A stretch of DNA of 64,000 nt from Solobacterium sp. (lineage in GTDB: Bacteria; Bacillota_I; Bacilli_A; Erysipelotrichales; Erysipelotrichaceae), in assembly GCA_017469885.1 (NCBI GenBank), contig JAFUFO010000038.1, positions 1 to 64,000 of the forward strand, read 5' to 3'. Under the pieces are notes generated by a model. It was given only the letters and a program-made list of their open reading frames with translations, made no database searches and was not told the origin of the DNA. Both the position numbers and the translations under genes were made by a program. This document shows positions 51,322 to 59,606 of the stretch, one piece after another (within the stretch, counting starts at the first letter, position 1; the number at the start of each line of letters is the position of its first letter).

Positions 51322-52361
51322 GACGCAAATACCTTCATTTCCGTTTCCGCGGTCTTCGTCTCCCGCAATACCACCAGCATTCCCCGGGTTTCCCCCTTCT
51401 GTTTCTGCCGGTCCAGCAGCTGTTCGCGGATCAGCTTCAGTTCATCCATATCACAGTCGCCGAACAGTGTGATCACCGCGCCGGCCGGGCCTTCGGTATA
51501 GCTGCCGTATACCTGATCGGTATGCCGGTCCGCAAGCACATACTCAAACGGCATGCCTTCCAGTGCTTCGCTGTCTTCCGGAAGCACTTCCCGGACAGTC
51601 AGCTGTGAGGTTTCCGCCAGCACATCAAAGTATGTGATTTCCTTCAGGGTCAGTCCCTCCGGATGCGCATTGCGGCGTGCAACCGTCTTGGATTTTGCCT
51701 CAAGGAGGACTTTGATATTCTCCGGTTCCATTCTTCCCCGACCGACTTCCAGCAGTGCCGCAGTCATCATGCGAACCATATAGCGCAGAAATCCTCTGCC
51801 CCGGTAGGAGATGGTAAGCATATCGCCGTCCTGATGAAAGGTGATCGACTCAATTGTGCGCACCTGGTCCGGTGTTTCCTTCAGTGTATTGGAATTGAAG
51901 GACGTAAAATCATGCGTCCCCACAAAATACTGTGCAGCTTCCTCCATCTTCTTCACATCCACCGGGTACGGGCACTGATATGCACTGTCACGGGTGAACA
52001 CATCATATTCGCCGAAATTGATCCGGTAGTCATACTGCTTTGACTTCACGCAGTAGCGCACATGAAACAGCTGATCTTTCTTTTCCACGCTGCGGATATG
52101 GATATCCTTCGGCAGAAAGCCGTTGATTGCGCCCATCAGCTTGCGCTCTCCGATGTCTTTCTCCGAATCAAACTGGAACACCTGGCCCCAGGCGCTGACG
52201 CCGGCATCCGTGCGTCCGGCCGCCATGATCCGTACCGGACTGTCAAAAATCCGCTCGAGGGCGGATTCTATATACTCCTGTACAGAGTTTCCGTTTTTCT
52301 GGGTCTGCCAGCCGCAGTAGTTTGCGCCGACATAAGCGACCGTACATTTATAGCGGATCAT
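51318..52361 (-). CDS. truA: tRNA pseudouridine synthase A with C-terminal extension
   Basis: This enzyme makes pseudouridine at positions 38-40 of tRNAs. The first 250 residues are standard: RTDAGVSAWGQVFQF (catalytic Asp), HVRYCVKSKQYDYRI, FVGTHDFTSF and FLRYMVRMMTAALLEVG. After this a further 95 residues (about 253-347) follow: LTVREVLPEDSEALEG, YVLADRHTDQVYG and ITLFGDCDMDEL, which have the alpha/beta look of part of an acetyltransferase fold. That extension is not part of normal TruA. It overlaps ecfT upstream and the kinase gene downstream by four bases each. Confidence 0.92.
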   Translation of the reverse strand: MIRYKCTVAYVGANYCGWQTQKNGNSVQEYIESALERIFDSPVRIMAAGRTDAGVSAWGQVFQFDSEKDIGERKLMGAINGFLPKDIHIRSVEKKDQLFHVRYCVKSKQYDYRINFGEYDVFTRDSAYQCPYPVDVKKMEEAAQYFVGTHDFTSFNSNTLKETPDQVRTIESITFHQDGDMLTISYRGRGFLRYMVRMMTAALLEVGRGRMEPENIKVLLEAKSKTVARRNAHPEGLTLKEITYFDVLAETSQLTVREVLPEDSEALEGMPFEYVLADRHTDQVYGSYTEGPAGAVITLFGDCDMDELKLIREQLLDRQKQKGETRGMLVVLRETKTAETEMKVFAS

Positions 52362-53158
52362 ATTACATATGCAAGCAGGATCATTACGACAAGCAGAAGT
52401 GCCGCACCGGCAAGCAGAAGCCAGTCCGGTGTACGCATTTTCAGAACCTTGTATCTTGTGCGTTTTTCGCCCGGCTGATAGCCGCGGGCTTCCATCGCGT
52501 TGGCAAGGTCCTCTGCCCGCTGGAATGCACTGACAAACAGCGGAACGATCAGCGACAGAATGGCGCCGACCCGCTCCATGAGCTTTCCTTCCTTGAGATC
52601 CACGCCGCGGCTTTCCTGCGCCTTGATGATCCGGTTGGTCTCATCGATGAGATCCGGAATGAAGCGCAGGGCAATGGATATCAGCATGGCGATTTCATGC
52701 GACGGAACCCCGATCTTCTCAAACGGTTTCAGAAGGTCTTCGAGACCGAGGGTCATTTCCAGCGGCTTGGTCGTTGCGGTAAGACATGTGGTGATCATGA
52801 TCATCAGAAGCAGGCGCACCACGATGTACAGCGTCTGAATCACCGCATCGGTATAGATCGTTACCGGACCGATGGAGAATAACGGCGTACCGGTATGAAC
52901 GACAAGAATATTGATAATAAGCAGGAATACCAGCATGATCAGCATCGGCTTCATGGACTTCCAGATATAGCCGACGTTGAGATGCGACATGAAGATTACA
53001 ATACTGACTGCCGCAAAGATGATTCCGTAACCGAGCCATCCGGCCGGAAAGAAGATTGCGATCAGCACCAGCAGCATCGCACCGATCTTGGCGCGGGGAT
53101 CCATCCGGTGAATCGGTGAATCCAGCGGGATATACCGCCCGAGTGTAATGTTACCCAT
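52358..53158 (-). CDS. ecfT: energy-coupling factor transporter transmembrane protein EcfT
   Basis: This 266-residue membrane protein links the two ATPases to vitamin-specific S components. Five hydrophobic segments are seen, and the two Ala-Arg-Gly-type coupling motifs appear as AQESRGVDLKEG and AMEARGYQPGEKRTRY. It overlaps ecfA2 upstream by eight bases and truA downstream by four. No S component is in the operon, as expected for group II systems. Confidence 0.95.
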   Translation of the reverse strand: MGNITLGRYIPLDSPIHRMDPRAKIGAMLLVLIAIFFPAGWLGYGIIFAAVSIVIFMSHLNVGYIWKSMKPMLIMLVFLLIINILVVHTGTPLFSIGPVTIYTDAVIQTLYIVVRLLLMIMITTCLTATTKPLEMTLGLEDLLKPFEKIGVPSHEIAMLISIALRFIPDLIDETNRIIKAQESRGVDLKEGKLMERVGAILSLIVPLFVSAFQRAEDLANAMEARGYQPGEKRTRYKVLKMRTPDWLLLAGAALLLVVMILLAYVI

Positions 53159-54011
53159 GATGTTTCACCTGCTTCGCCACGCACGCCGCAAGGGCATGCA
53201 GTTCTCTGACGTCATCGCCGATCTCAAATCCCTTTGCGCGCAGTTCATCGCGCAGACGGATGACCGCCGGGGGAAGAATATTCAGTTCCCTGCATTTGGA
53301 GGAATCATGGAAGAAGGTCTGCACGTCTTCATGAATGACGGCCTTTCCGTGGTCCATGACGACGACCTCATCGCAATAGGAAAATACCTGTTCCATATCA
53401 TGTGTGATCATGATGACGGTCTTTCCGTGTTTGCGGTTGAGATCCCGGAACAGCTTCATCATCGACATCGCACCGGTTGTATCAAGACCTGCGGTCGGCT
53501 CATCCAGAACCAGAACCTTCGGATCCATCGCAAGGATACCCGCAATGGCAACACGGCGCTTCTGGCCGCCGGAGAGTTCCAGCGGAGAGCGTTCTTCGTA
53601 TTCTTTTCCAAGTCCGGTCATGCGCAGGGCTTCCTTGGCTCTGCGTTCCGCCTCTTCCTGTGTGGCACCGAAGTTCTTCGGGCCGAACGCCACGTCTTTC
53701 AGTACCGTTTCCTCAAACAGCTGGTATTCCGGAAACTGAAATACAAGGCCGACATCCCGGCGCAGGCTCTTGAGCCCCTTGGGCTCCGTGCCCGCTTTGA
53801 TTTCCCGGTCCAGTACATAAACGGTACCGCTCGCCGGCAGAAGCAGCGCATTGATATGCTGAACAAGCGTGCTCTTGCCCGAACCGGTCTGTCCGATCAG
53901 CGCGGTAAACGCACCGTCACGAATCGTAAGGTTCGTATCTTCCAGGGCAACATAGCGGAACGGCGTACCTTCGCCGTAAATATGACTTACATGTTCGAAT
54001 GTAATCGGCAC
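53151..54011 (-). CDS. ecfA2: energy-coupling factor transporter ATPase EcfA2
   Basis: This 286-residue ABC ATPase has Walker A GQTGSGKSTLVQHI, Q-loop FQFPEYQLFEET, signature ELSGGQKRRVAIAG, Walker B VLVLDEPTAGLD and switch His in ITHDMEQV. Together with EcfA1 and EcfT it powers vitamin uptake. It begins with GTG and overlaps ecfA1 by 25 bases. Confidence 0.95.
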   Translation of the reverse strand: MPITFEHVSHIYGEGTPFRYVALEDTNLTIRDGAFTALIGQTGSGKSTLVQHINALLLPASGTVYVLDREIKAGTEPKGLKSLRRDVGLVFQFPEYQLFEETVLKDVAFGPKNFGATQEEAERRAKEALRMTGLGKEYEERSPLELSGGQKRRVAIAGILAMDPKVLVLDEPTAGLDTTGAMSMMKLFRDLNRKHGKTVIMITHDMEQVFSYCDEVVVMDHGKAVIHEDVQTFFHDSSKCRELNILPPAVIRLRDELRAKGFEIGDDVRELHALAACVAKQVKHHG

Positions 54012-54814
54012 AGCTCTTCCACCAACCCTTCCATTGTTATTGTTCGATTCATTTTGACCCCGCAGCGCTGCAGTTCCTCTTCAAACTGCAGTGCAAACGG
54101 AAGCGCAATATTGACACTGCGGAGCTTGTCCGTATCTTTGAAAATCTCTTCCGGTGTTCCGCAGAGCGCAACTTTTCCGCGGTTCATCGCAATGACATAA
54201 TCACTTGCGGTTACTTCCTCAATATCATGCGTAATGGAAAGAATCGTCAGACCCTTATCCTTATGCAGATTGCGGATCAGTTTCTTGATTTCATCCTTGC
54301 CCTGCGGGTCCAGCATACTGGTCGCCTCATCAAAGACGATCACATCCGGATGCATCGCAAGCACACCGGCAATCGCAACCCGCTGTTTCTGACCGCCTGA
54401 AAGACGGGTCGGCTCATGATCCAGATATTTCGTCATCCGGACCTTCTCCGCAAACTCGTTGATGATGCCATCCATATCCGTCTGCGGTATGCAATGGTTT
54501 TCCAGACCGAACGCAATATCATCCCGTACCGTTGAGCCGATAAACTGGTTGTCCGGGTTCTGGAATACAATACCGATCCGGTTGCGCAGTTCACGCAGGT
54601 TCTCATCGTTGAGTTCAAGCCCCTCAATCAGGATGGTTCCGCTCTTCTTTTCCAGCAGTCCGGTGATCAGTTTGGCAACGGTGGACTTTCCGCTGCCGTT
54701 ATGACCGATGATGGTCGCATAGACGCCTTTTTCCAAGGAAAAGGAAACGTCTTCGACGGCGTTTTTCTGCTGGTCATAAGAGAATGTCAGATTTTTAACT
54801 TCAACAGCTTTCAT
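53987..54814 (-). CDS. ecfA1: energy-coupling factor transporter ATPase EcfA1
   Basis: This 275-residue ABC ATPase has Walker A GHNGSGKSTVAKLI, Q-loop FQNPDNQFIGSTVRDDIAFGLEN (typical of EcfA1), signature RLSGGQKQRVAIAG, Walker B VIVFDEATSMLD and the switch His in ITHDIEE. GAGG nine bases before the ATG supports the start. It is first in the ecf-truA operon. Confidence 0.95.
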   Translation of the reverse strand: MKAVEVKNLTFSYDQQKNAVEDVSFSLEKGVYATIIGHNGSGKSTVAKLITGLLEKKSGTILIEGLELNDENLRELRNRIGIVFQNPDNQFIGSTVRDDIAFGLENHCIPQTDMDGIINEFAEKVRMTKYLDHEPTRLSGGQKQRVAIAGVLAMHPDVIVFDEATSMLDPQGKDEIKKLIRNLHKDKGLTILSITHDIEEVTASDYVIAMNRGKVALCGTPEEIFKDTDKLRSVNIALPFALQFEEELQRCGVKMNRTITMEGLVEELCRLHSNM

Positions 54815-54880
54815 GGTTTCCTCAAAATCCTACTCATTATACCAACCTATCGGGTATTTACAAACCCAAACAATGCACGA

Positions 54881-54910
54881 AAACGGGCGGAATCATACGA
54901 TTCCGCCCTG
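54881..54910 (-). terminator. terminator of the 54936-55490 gene
   Basis: GGGCGGAATC and GATTCCGCCC form a perfect 10-bp stem with a four-base loop, followed by GTTTTC on the minus strand. Confidence 0.85.
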
Positions 54911-54935
54911 TTATAAACCAATGGTTCCGACTGGA

Positions 54936-55490
54936 TTACAGTTCGATGTTGTATCCTTCGTAAATGCCCTTCAGGCACGCAACCTGATTGGCGACATTGT
55001 AGATGTCCGAAAGAATGGATCCGTCTTCTGTGAAGATCTTGCGGCTGATGGTCGCTTCGTTTTCATTCAGCATCTCAGAGAAGTATCCGTTGTCCTCTCC
55101 GATCTTCGTGAAATCCCGTACGGTATCCGTGCTGTCAAACTTCGCCTTGTGGGTGATCTTGATCAGACTGTCTTCCGGATACTGCTGGTTGAATACCTCA
55201 TTCCGTCCAAGCTGCTCGGCGATGAAGTCCTTCGCAAGATACGGATAGAGTTCCGCAATCTCATTGACTTCCTTGGAGTACTCCGGTGCTTTCGCTTCCG
55301 CAGGTGCTTCCTCTGCGGCTTTCTCTGGTTCTTTTCCGCCGTCATCGATGGAGATGAACCGAACTTCGTTTTCGTCTTCCGGCTCTTCTTCCGCTTTTTT
55401 GTTTTCTTCGTCAAGCATCAGCTTTACGACTGCCGTAATTCCGATTGCTGCCGCAGATGCGACTGCAGCTCCAATAAAACGTCTAAACAT
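54936..55490 (-). CDS. membrane-anchored acidic protein of unknown function
   Basis: This 184-residue protein has one N-terminal membrane helix (about 5-26), a long Glu/Lys/Ala-rich linker (about 28-75) and a C-terminal domain (about 76-184) with helical SKEVNEIAELYPYLAKDFIAEQL and a beta-rich ITHKAKFDSTDTVRDF part. AGAGGA before the ATG supports the start. I do not recognise the family; a surface or membrane-sensing role is possible. Confidence 0.72.
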   Translation of the reverse strand: MFRRFIGAAVASAAAIGITAVVKLMLDEENKKAEEEPEDENEVRFISIDDGGKEPEKAAEEAPAEAKAPEYSKEVNEIAELYPYLAKDFIAEQLGRNEVFNQQYPEDSLIKITHKAKFDSTDTVRDFTKIGEDNGYFSEMLNENEATISRKIFTEDGSILSDIYNVANQVACLKGIYEGYNIEL

Positions 55491-55540
55491 ATGATTTTCC
55501 TCTTCTGCCTTATCGAGATTATTCTAGCACAGTTTTTTTC

Positions 55541-55735
55541 TTACTTCTGTGTGTCCTCAGATGTTTCCTGAACCGGTTCCTGCGTTGGCTTTTCCGTCAC
55601 CTTCAGCACCCGGGCACGCTGCTGTTTCATGGTTTTTTCCAGATTGGTCACAATCATTTTGTGCGCTTCTTCCCGCCGTGCTTCCTCATGCCGTCTGCGC
55701 CAGCCGGAGAACAGCGGTATCCGTTTCTTTTTCAT
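55541..55735 (-). CDS. small basic coiled-coil protein
   Basis: This 64-residue protein starts MKKKRIPLFSGWRRRHEE and continues as a charged helix (EARREEAHKMIVTNLEKTMKQQ) with an acidic, Thr-rich tail. AGGAG ten bases before the ATG at 55735 supports it. It lies 16 bases after the DUF885 gene on the same strand and is probably in its operon. Family unknown. Confidence 0.6.
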   Translation of the reverse strand: MKKKRIPLFSGWRRRHEEARREEAHKMIVTNLEKTMKQQRARVLKVTEKPTQEPVQETSEDTQK

Positions 55736-55751
55736 CAGTGTCGTACTCCTG

Positions 55752-57701
55752 TTATTTCTTTCTTCTTCCAAAGAGAGCACGGAAGATTGCACGGAGAAGC
55801 AGGAAGACCAGCACAAGGATCAGAATACCAACCGCAAGAATGCCGAATCCGATCGCAACCTTGTGCTCTTCGATGAAACTGAGGATGCCGCTCACGCTTT
55901 TCATACCTTCACCGCGTTCACTTTCGAAGAAGGTAAATCCCTCGGGCATCTCCGCTCCCTTTCCTTCAACGTAGCGCTGCAGATCTTCTTCAACGATGTC
56001 GAAGCTGCGCGGTCCGTTGGTAAGGATCTGGAGATGATAATCTTCCATGTCGAAGTTTTCGCCAAGTGCCGACTGGGTGCGCTCGCGGAGTTCCCAGAAG
56101 CGGGCAAGTCCATAGCCGTACGGGATGATCTGTCCCGGCGCATCTGCGACTGCCTCATAGATCGGCTTCATATCGATTCCGCTGAGTCCGGTGGATTCCG
56201 CCCACACGGCGAGAGTTTTCTCATCATAGCCAAGACCGTTGACTGCGACATCCGCCGCTGCCTGCAGGCAGTAGCCAAGGAAGACATTCATGGCGGTCAT
56301 TTCCTGGGCGATCGGATTCAGCGGGGAACGGTTCAGCATGATTTTCTCAACATACTGTGCCCAGCCTTCGGTATAACCGATCATATCAAGATCATGACGG
56401 ATCGGATTCATATCCGGCTGATTGTAATACCACGTGAACTGATACAGATGTCCCGGGAAGCCTTCATGGGCCAGTGTATAGTACAGCGTGTTCATGTCTT
56501 CTTCTTTTATGTTGGTGCCGTTGACACGAATGACGTTTTCCGTGACGTCATCGATCGGGGTTGTCATGTAGTACGCCATGACGCTCGGGTTGGCAACGCT
56601 CGGATCGAGGTAGGATGCGGTATAGTTGAGCTCCGGTCCCTTCGGGAAGCCTTCCAGGTGTTCCCGCAGATAGTCGAGCATCTCCGTCGGTGTCTTCATC
56701 GTGGAGATGACTTCCTGCGGATCTGACTTGCCCGCATTGAGCGCGACATCCAGCGTATAGTTGTAACAGTCGGTGACTGCCTTGGTCAGATAATCGAATA
56801 CTTCCTGCGGTGAAACATCTTCGCTGGCCTTCTTCCGGGTCAGCGCTTCGTAGTACGCCTTTCCGTCCGGATAGCTGAACAGCGACCGATCGCCGATACT
56901 GCGGCTTCCACGCAGTTTCTCAAGTTCCTCGGCTGCTTTGTCCGTTGACGGGAATACCTGATTGAGGACAATCTCACGGTTGCGGTCCTTGTATGCCTGA
57001 CGTTCATCATCCTCCAGACCTTCAAATTCATCGACACGGCCGTTGAAGATCACAATGAACGGGCACTCTTCACCCTTTGCGACGAAATCACGGAGCTGTT
57101 CGAGTTCCACATCCAGGGCGCGGTCGGTCATGAAGTAGCCCTTGGCCGCCTGCTGTTTTGTGAACTCAATCATCTCGTCCATGTAGCGGGGATAATCTGC
57201 AAGCAGGGTCAGATAATCGTCGATATCTTCCTTCTCGTAGAATACAAATTCAGTAAAGACTGTTGTCAGATTGGACTGATTTCCGGTATGCGGGTTGAAC
57301 ATCTCGCTGTAATCCGGATAACTGTCCAGTGCGATCGTGTTCTCCAGATTCGCTTCATACACACGGTAGTCGTACTGCTGGCGTTCATTCAGCGAATTGA
57401 AATCATACGCATGAAGTTCTTCCAGTGCTTCTTTGCTTTCCGCAACCGAATCCTCAAACTCCTGATAATTGATATGACCGAGTGAGACTTCCGGTTTTTC
57501 AAGATTCATACTGCGGTAGTCTTTGACGGAGAAGTGCATGCCCGTATAGTCACTCTCCATCATCTCTTTCCACTTATCGGTCAGAAACTCGTCAAAGTCT
57601 TTCTGGTCTGATTCTGCATTTACTGTGACTGGCTGAAAAACATTTGCCAGGACCAGTACCGACATCAGTACTGCGGTGATTCTGCTGATCAGTCTGTTCA
57701 T
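55752..57701 (-). CDS. secreted DUF885 (M-like metallopeptidase-fold) protein
   Basis: This 649-residue protein has a signal peptide (about 1-29, ending VNAES) and the DUF885 pattern, with TLAHEGFPGHLYQFTWYY (an HExxxxxH metal site) near residue 435 and IGYTEGWAQYVEKIM downstream. Other conserved parts are NHIT-like NGTNIKEEDMN and the C-terminal membrane helix (about 620-645, GFGILAVGILILVLVFLLL). It would be held on the outer face of the membrane. The metal site suggests hydrolase activity, substrate unknown. AGGAGG before the ATG sets the start. Confidence 0.82.
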   Translation of the reverse strand: MNRLISRITAVLMSVLVLANVFQPVTVNAESDQKDFDEFLTDKWKEMMESDYTGMHFSVKDYRSMNLEKPEVSLGHINYQEFEDSVAESKEALEELHAYDFNSLNERQQYDYRVYEANLENTIALDSYPDYSEMFNPHTGNQSNLTTVFTEFVFYEKEDIDDYLTLLADYPRYMDEMIEFTKQQAAKGYFMTDRALDVELEQLRDFVAKGEECPFIVIFNGRVDEFEGLEDDERQAYKDRNREIVLNQVFPSTDKAAEELEKLRGSRSIGDRSLFSYPDGKAYYEALTRKKASEDVSPQEVFDYLTKAVTDCYNYTLDVALNAGKSDPQEVISTMKTPTEMLDYLREHLEGFPKGPELNYTASYLDPSVANPSVMAYYMTTPIDDVTENVIRVNGTNIKEEDMNTLYYTLAHEGFPGHLYQFTWYYNQPDMNPIRHDLDMIGYTEGWAQYVEKIMLNRSPLNPIAQEMTAMNVFLGYCLQAAADVAVNGLGYDEKTLAVWAESTGLSGIDMKPIYEAVADAPGQIIPYGYGLARFWELRERTQSALGENFDMEDYHLQILTNGPRSFDIVEEDLQRYVEGKGAEMPEGFTFFESERGEGMKSVSGILSFIEEHKVAIGFGILAVGILILVLVFLLLRAIFRALFGRRKK

Positions 57702-57735
57702 CTCTTTCCTCCTGTTTTTATTGATTTACGAAATC

Positions 57736-57756
57736 CATCACATCGATGCTGTGATG
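57736..57756 (-). promoter_or_regulatory. inverted repeat upstream of the DUF885 gene
   Basis: CATCAC and GTGATG flank a nine-base centre, about 35-55 bases before the start. It could be an operator or a small hairpin; no matching regulator is in the window. Confidence 0.3.
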
Positions 57757-57857
57757 CTCGTATTAAACTGTATCACACCTGCCAGCCCGCGGACAGGACG
57801 CACACATGTGCTGCCATTCCGCAGCGATGCATTGCGTTTTCGTGCCCGGCTGTCAAC

Positions 57858-59606
57858 TCAGTCAAGACCGTGTATGACAATCCGTCCTTCACCGTACGGA
57901 TTGGAATATTCACTTCCTACCGTTCCGCCAAGCGTATCCTTGATGTAATCAATCAGCACCTGGTTATCAATCTTGATCTGATCGATTTCAACATTTTCCG
58001 GACCGACCATCGCAAATCCGTCGCCGTGACTCTTCATCATGAAATCGTTTCCTGCGACACGGTACGTTTTCTTCAGATCCAGCGGTTCTCCGCCGACAAG
58101 AATATTGCGGACCCGGTACTCGCCGTCCACCCCCGCAAACAGACCTTCTGTATCTGTCACACAGGAAGAAGGAATGTCTGCCTGGATTTCATAGGTCATG
58201 CCCGCAACCTGCAGGAATCCGCCGTTTTCTCCCGGCAGCGCCTTTGCGCCCCATTCCAGCATGTCTTTGATCTGCTGGCCGGTCAGAACAGAAACACAGA
58301 TCTGATTGGAAAACGGCATGACCGCCAATATATCTCCGTACGTAATATCACCGGCCTTGATGGTGCTGCGGACACCGCCGCCGTTAACCAGGGCAATCTC
58401 CGCGCCGGTCTCATGCAGAACCGCATCTGCCGCAAGATCTGCCAGATTGGTTTCCTGCGAGCGTACGATACGCACAGGGCTTCCATCATTCTTTTTCTTC
58501 ACCGGATCATGAATGATAAGATCAACATCCGTTCTGGCGATGACAATCTGTGTGATTTTCTCAAGGTCATCATAGATTTTCTGAAGCGGCTCGCTGACTT
58601 CGTTTTCAATTCCGAAGAGATCCGCCGCTGAAACATCATTATTCCAGGAATACATCCCGCACTTTATGGACCCATCCTCGCCGGAAATCCGCATGTATCC
58701 GATTCCCTGCAGTTTCGTGCCGACAGCGCCGCGGATGACAGGATTTCCATCTTTGTCGTTCATGGTCACCTGGTCGGTGTCATGGCTGTGACCGTCCAGA
58801 ATGACATCGATGCCGGACGTGCGCTCAATAATTGTCTGAAAGTTATACGGCGCCTTTGCTTCCTCGTTTCCGACATGTGCCAGAAGGACTACATAATCCA
58901 CGCCTTTACTGCGCACTTCATCCACGTTTTTCTGGATTGTTTCAATGAATGCGCTGCCGTCTCCGCCCTCCATGAATCCGTAGATGTAGTTTCCGTTTTC
59001 ATCCTTGAAGTATTTCGGGTCGGATGAAACCAGGGTTTCCGGCGTTGTCACGCCGATAAAGGCAATCTTTTTTCCGGCAGCCTCCTTAATGATGTACGGC
59101 TCAAACAGAAGCTCCCCGCCTTTATTGAAGTTGCAGCTGATGTATGGATGCTCTGCCTTTTTCGTCAGTTCCAGAAAAGTATCCATACCGAAATCAAATT
59201 CATGATTTCCGGGAATCACCACGTCGTAATTCAGGTCATTCATGATCGTGACGACCGCTTCTCCTTTTGTAAGGGTTCCGAGGGCATCTCCCTGTATCGC
59301 ATCGCCGTTATCCACAAGGATTGTTTCGACTCCTTTTTTCTCGAGCGTCTCACGGATCTGCTGGAGTCCGACCATACCGAATCCCTGCTGAAGTCCGCAG
59401 TGAATATCACTGGTGAACAGCACTTCAATATCGCCGGTCTTTTCAGTTTCCGGCTGCGCGGTTTCCTGCGCTGCGGCTTCCGTCTCGGCCGGTACACCTG
59501 CGGCAGGTTCTTCCGGTTGCTGTGCCGGTGCCGCACATCCGCCAAGCATCAGCGCAAGAGCGGAAAGCGCGTGAAGCACGCGGAATTTTCTGTTAACTGT
59601 TTCCAT
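57858..59606 (-). CDS. secreted 5'-nucleotidase/phosphoesterase lipoprotein
   Basis: This 582-residue protein has a lipobox (LMLGGC at about 21-26) and the two-domain 5'-nucleotidase layout: an N-terminal metallophosphoesterase with VLFTSDIHCGLQ, LVDNGDAIQGD, VIPGNHEFDFGMD and ILDGHSHDT, and a C-terminal substrate-binding domain with LVNGGGVRSTIKAGDI and AGNDFM. It should remove phosphate from nucleotides or nucleotide sugars outside the cell. GGAGGG before the ATG supports the start. It overlaps the related gene upstream by 14 bases. Confidence 0.9.
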   Translation of the reverse strand: METVNRKFRVLHALSALALMLGGCAAPAQQPEEPAAGVPAETEAAAQETAQPETEKTGDIEVLFTSDIHCGLQQGFGMVGLQQIRETLEKKGVETILVDNGDAIQGDALGTLTKGEAVVTIMNDLNYDVVIPGNHEFDFGMDTFLELTKKAEHPYISCNFNKGGELLFEPYIIKEAAGKKIAFIGVTTPETLVSSDPKYFKDENGNYIYGFMEGGDGSAFIETIQKNVDEVRSKGVDYVVLLAHVGNEEAKAPYNFQTIIERTSGIDVILDGHSHDTDQVTMNDKDGNPVIRGAVGTKLQGIGYMRISGEDGSIKCGMYSWNNDVSAADLFGIENEVSEPLQKIYDDLEKITQIVIARTDVDLIIHDPVKKKNDGSPVRIVRSQETNLADLAADAVLHETGAEIALVNGGGVRSTIKAGDITYGDILAVMPFSNQICVSVLTGQQIKDMLEWGAKALPGENGGFLQVAGMTYEIQADIPSSCVTDTEGLFAGVDGEYRVRNILVGGEPLDLKKTYRVAGNDFMMKSHGDGFAMVGPENVEIDQIKIDNQVLIDYIKDTLGGTVGSEYSNPYGEGRIVIHGLD

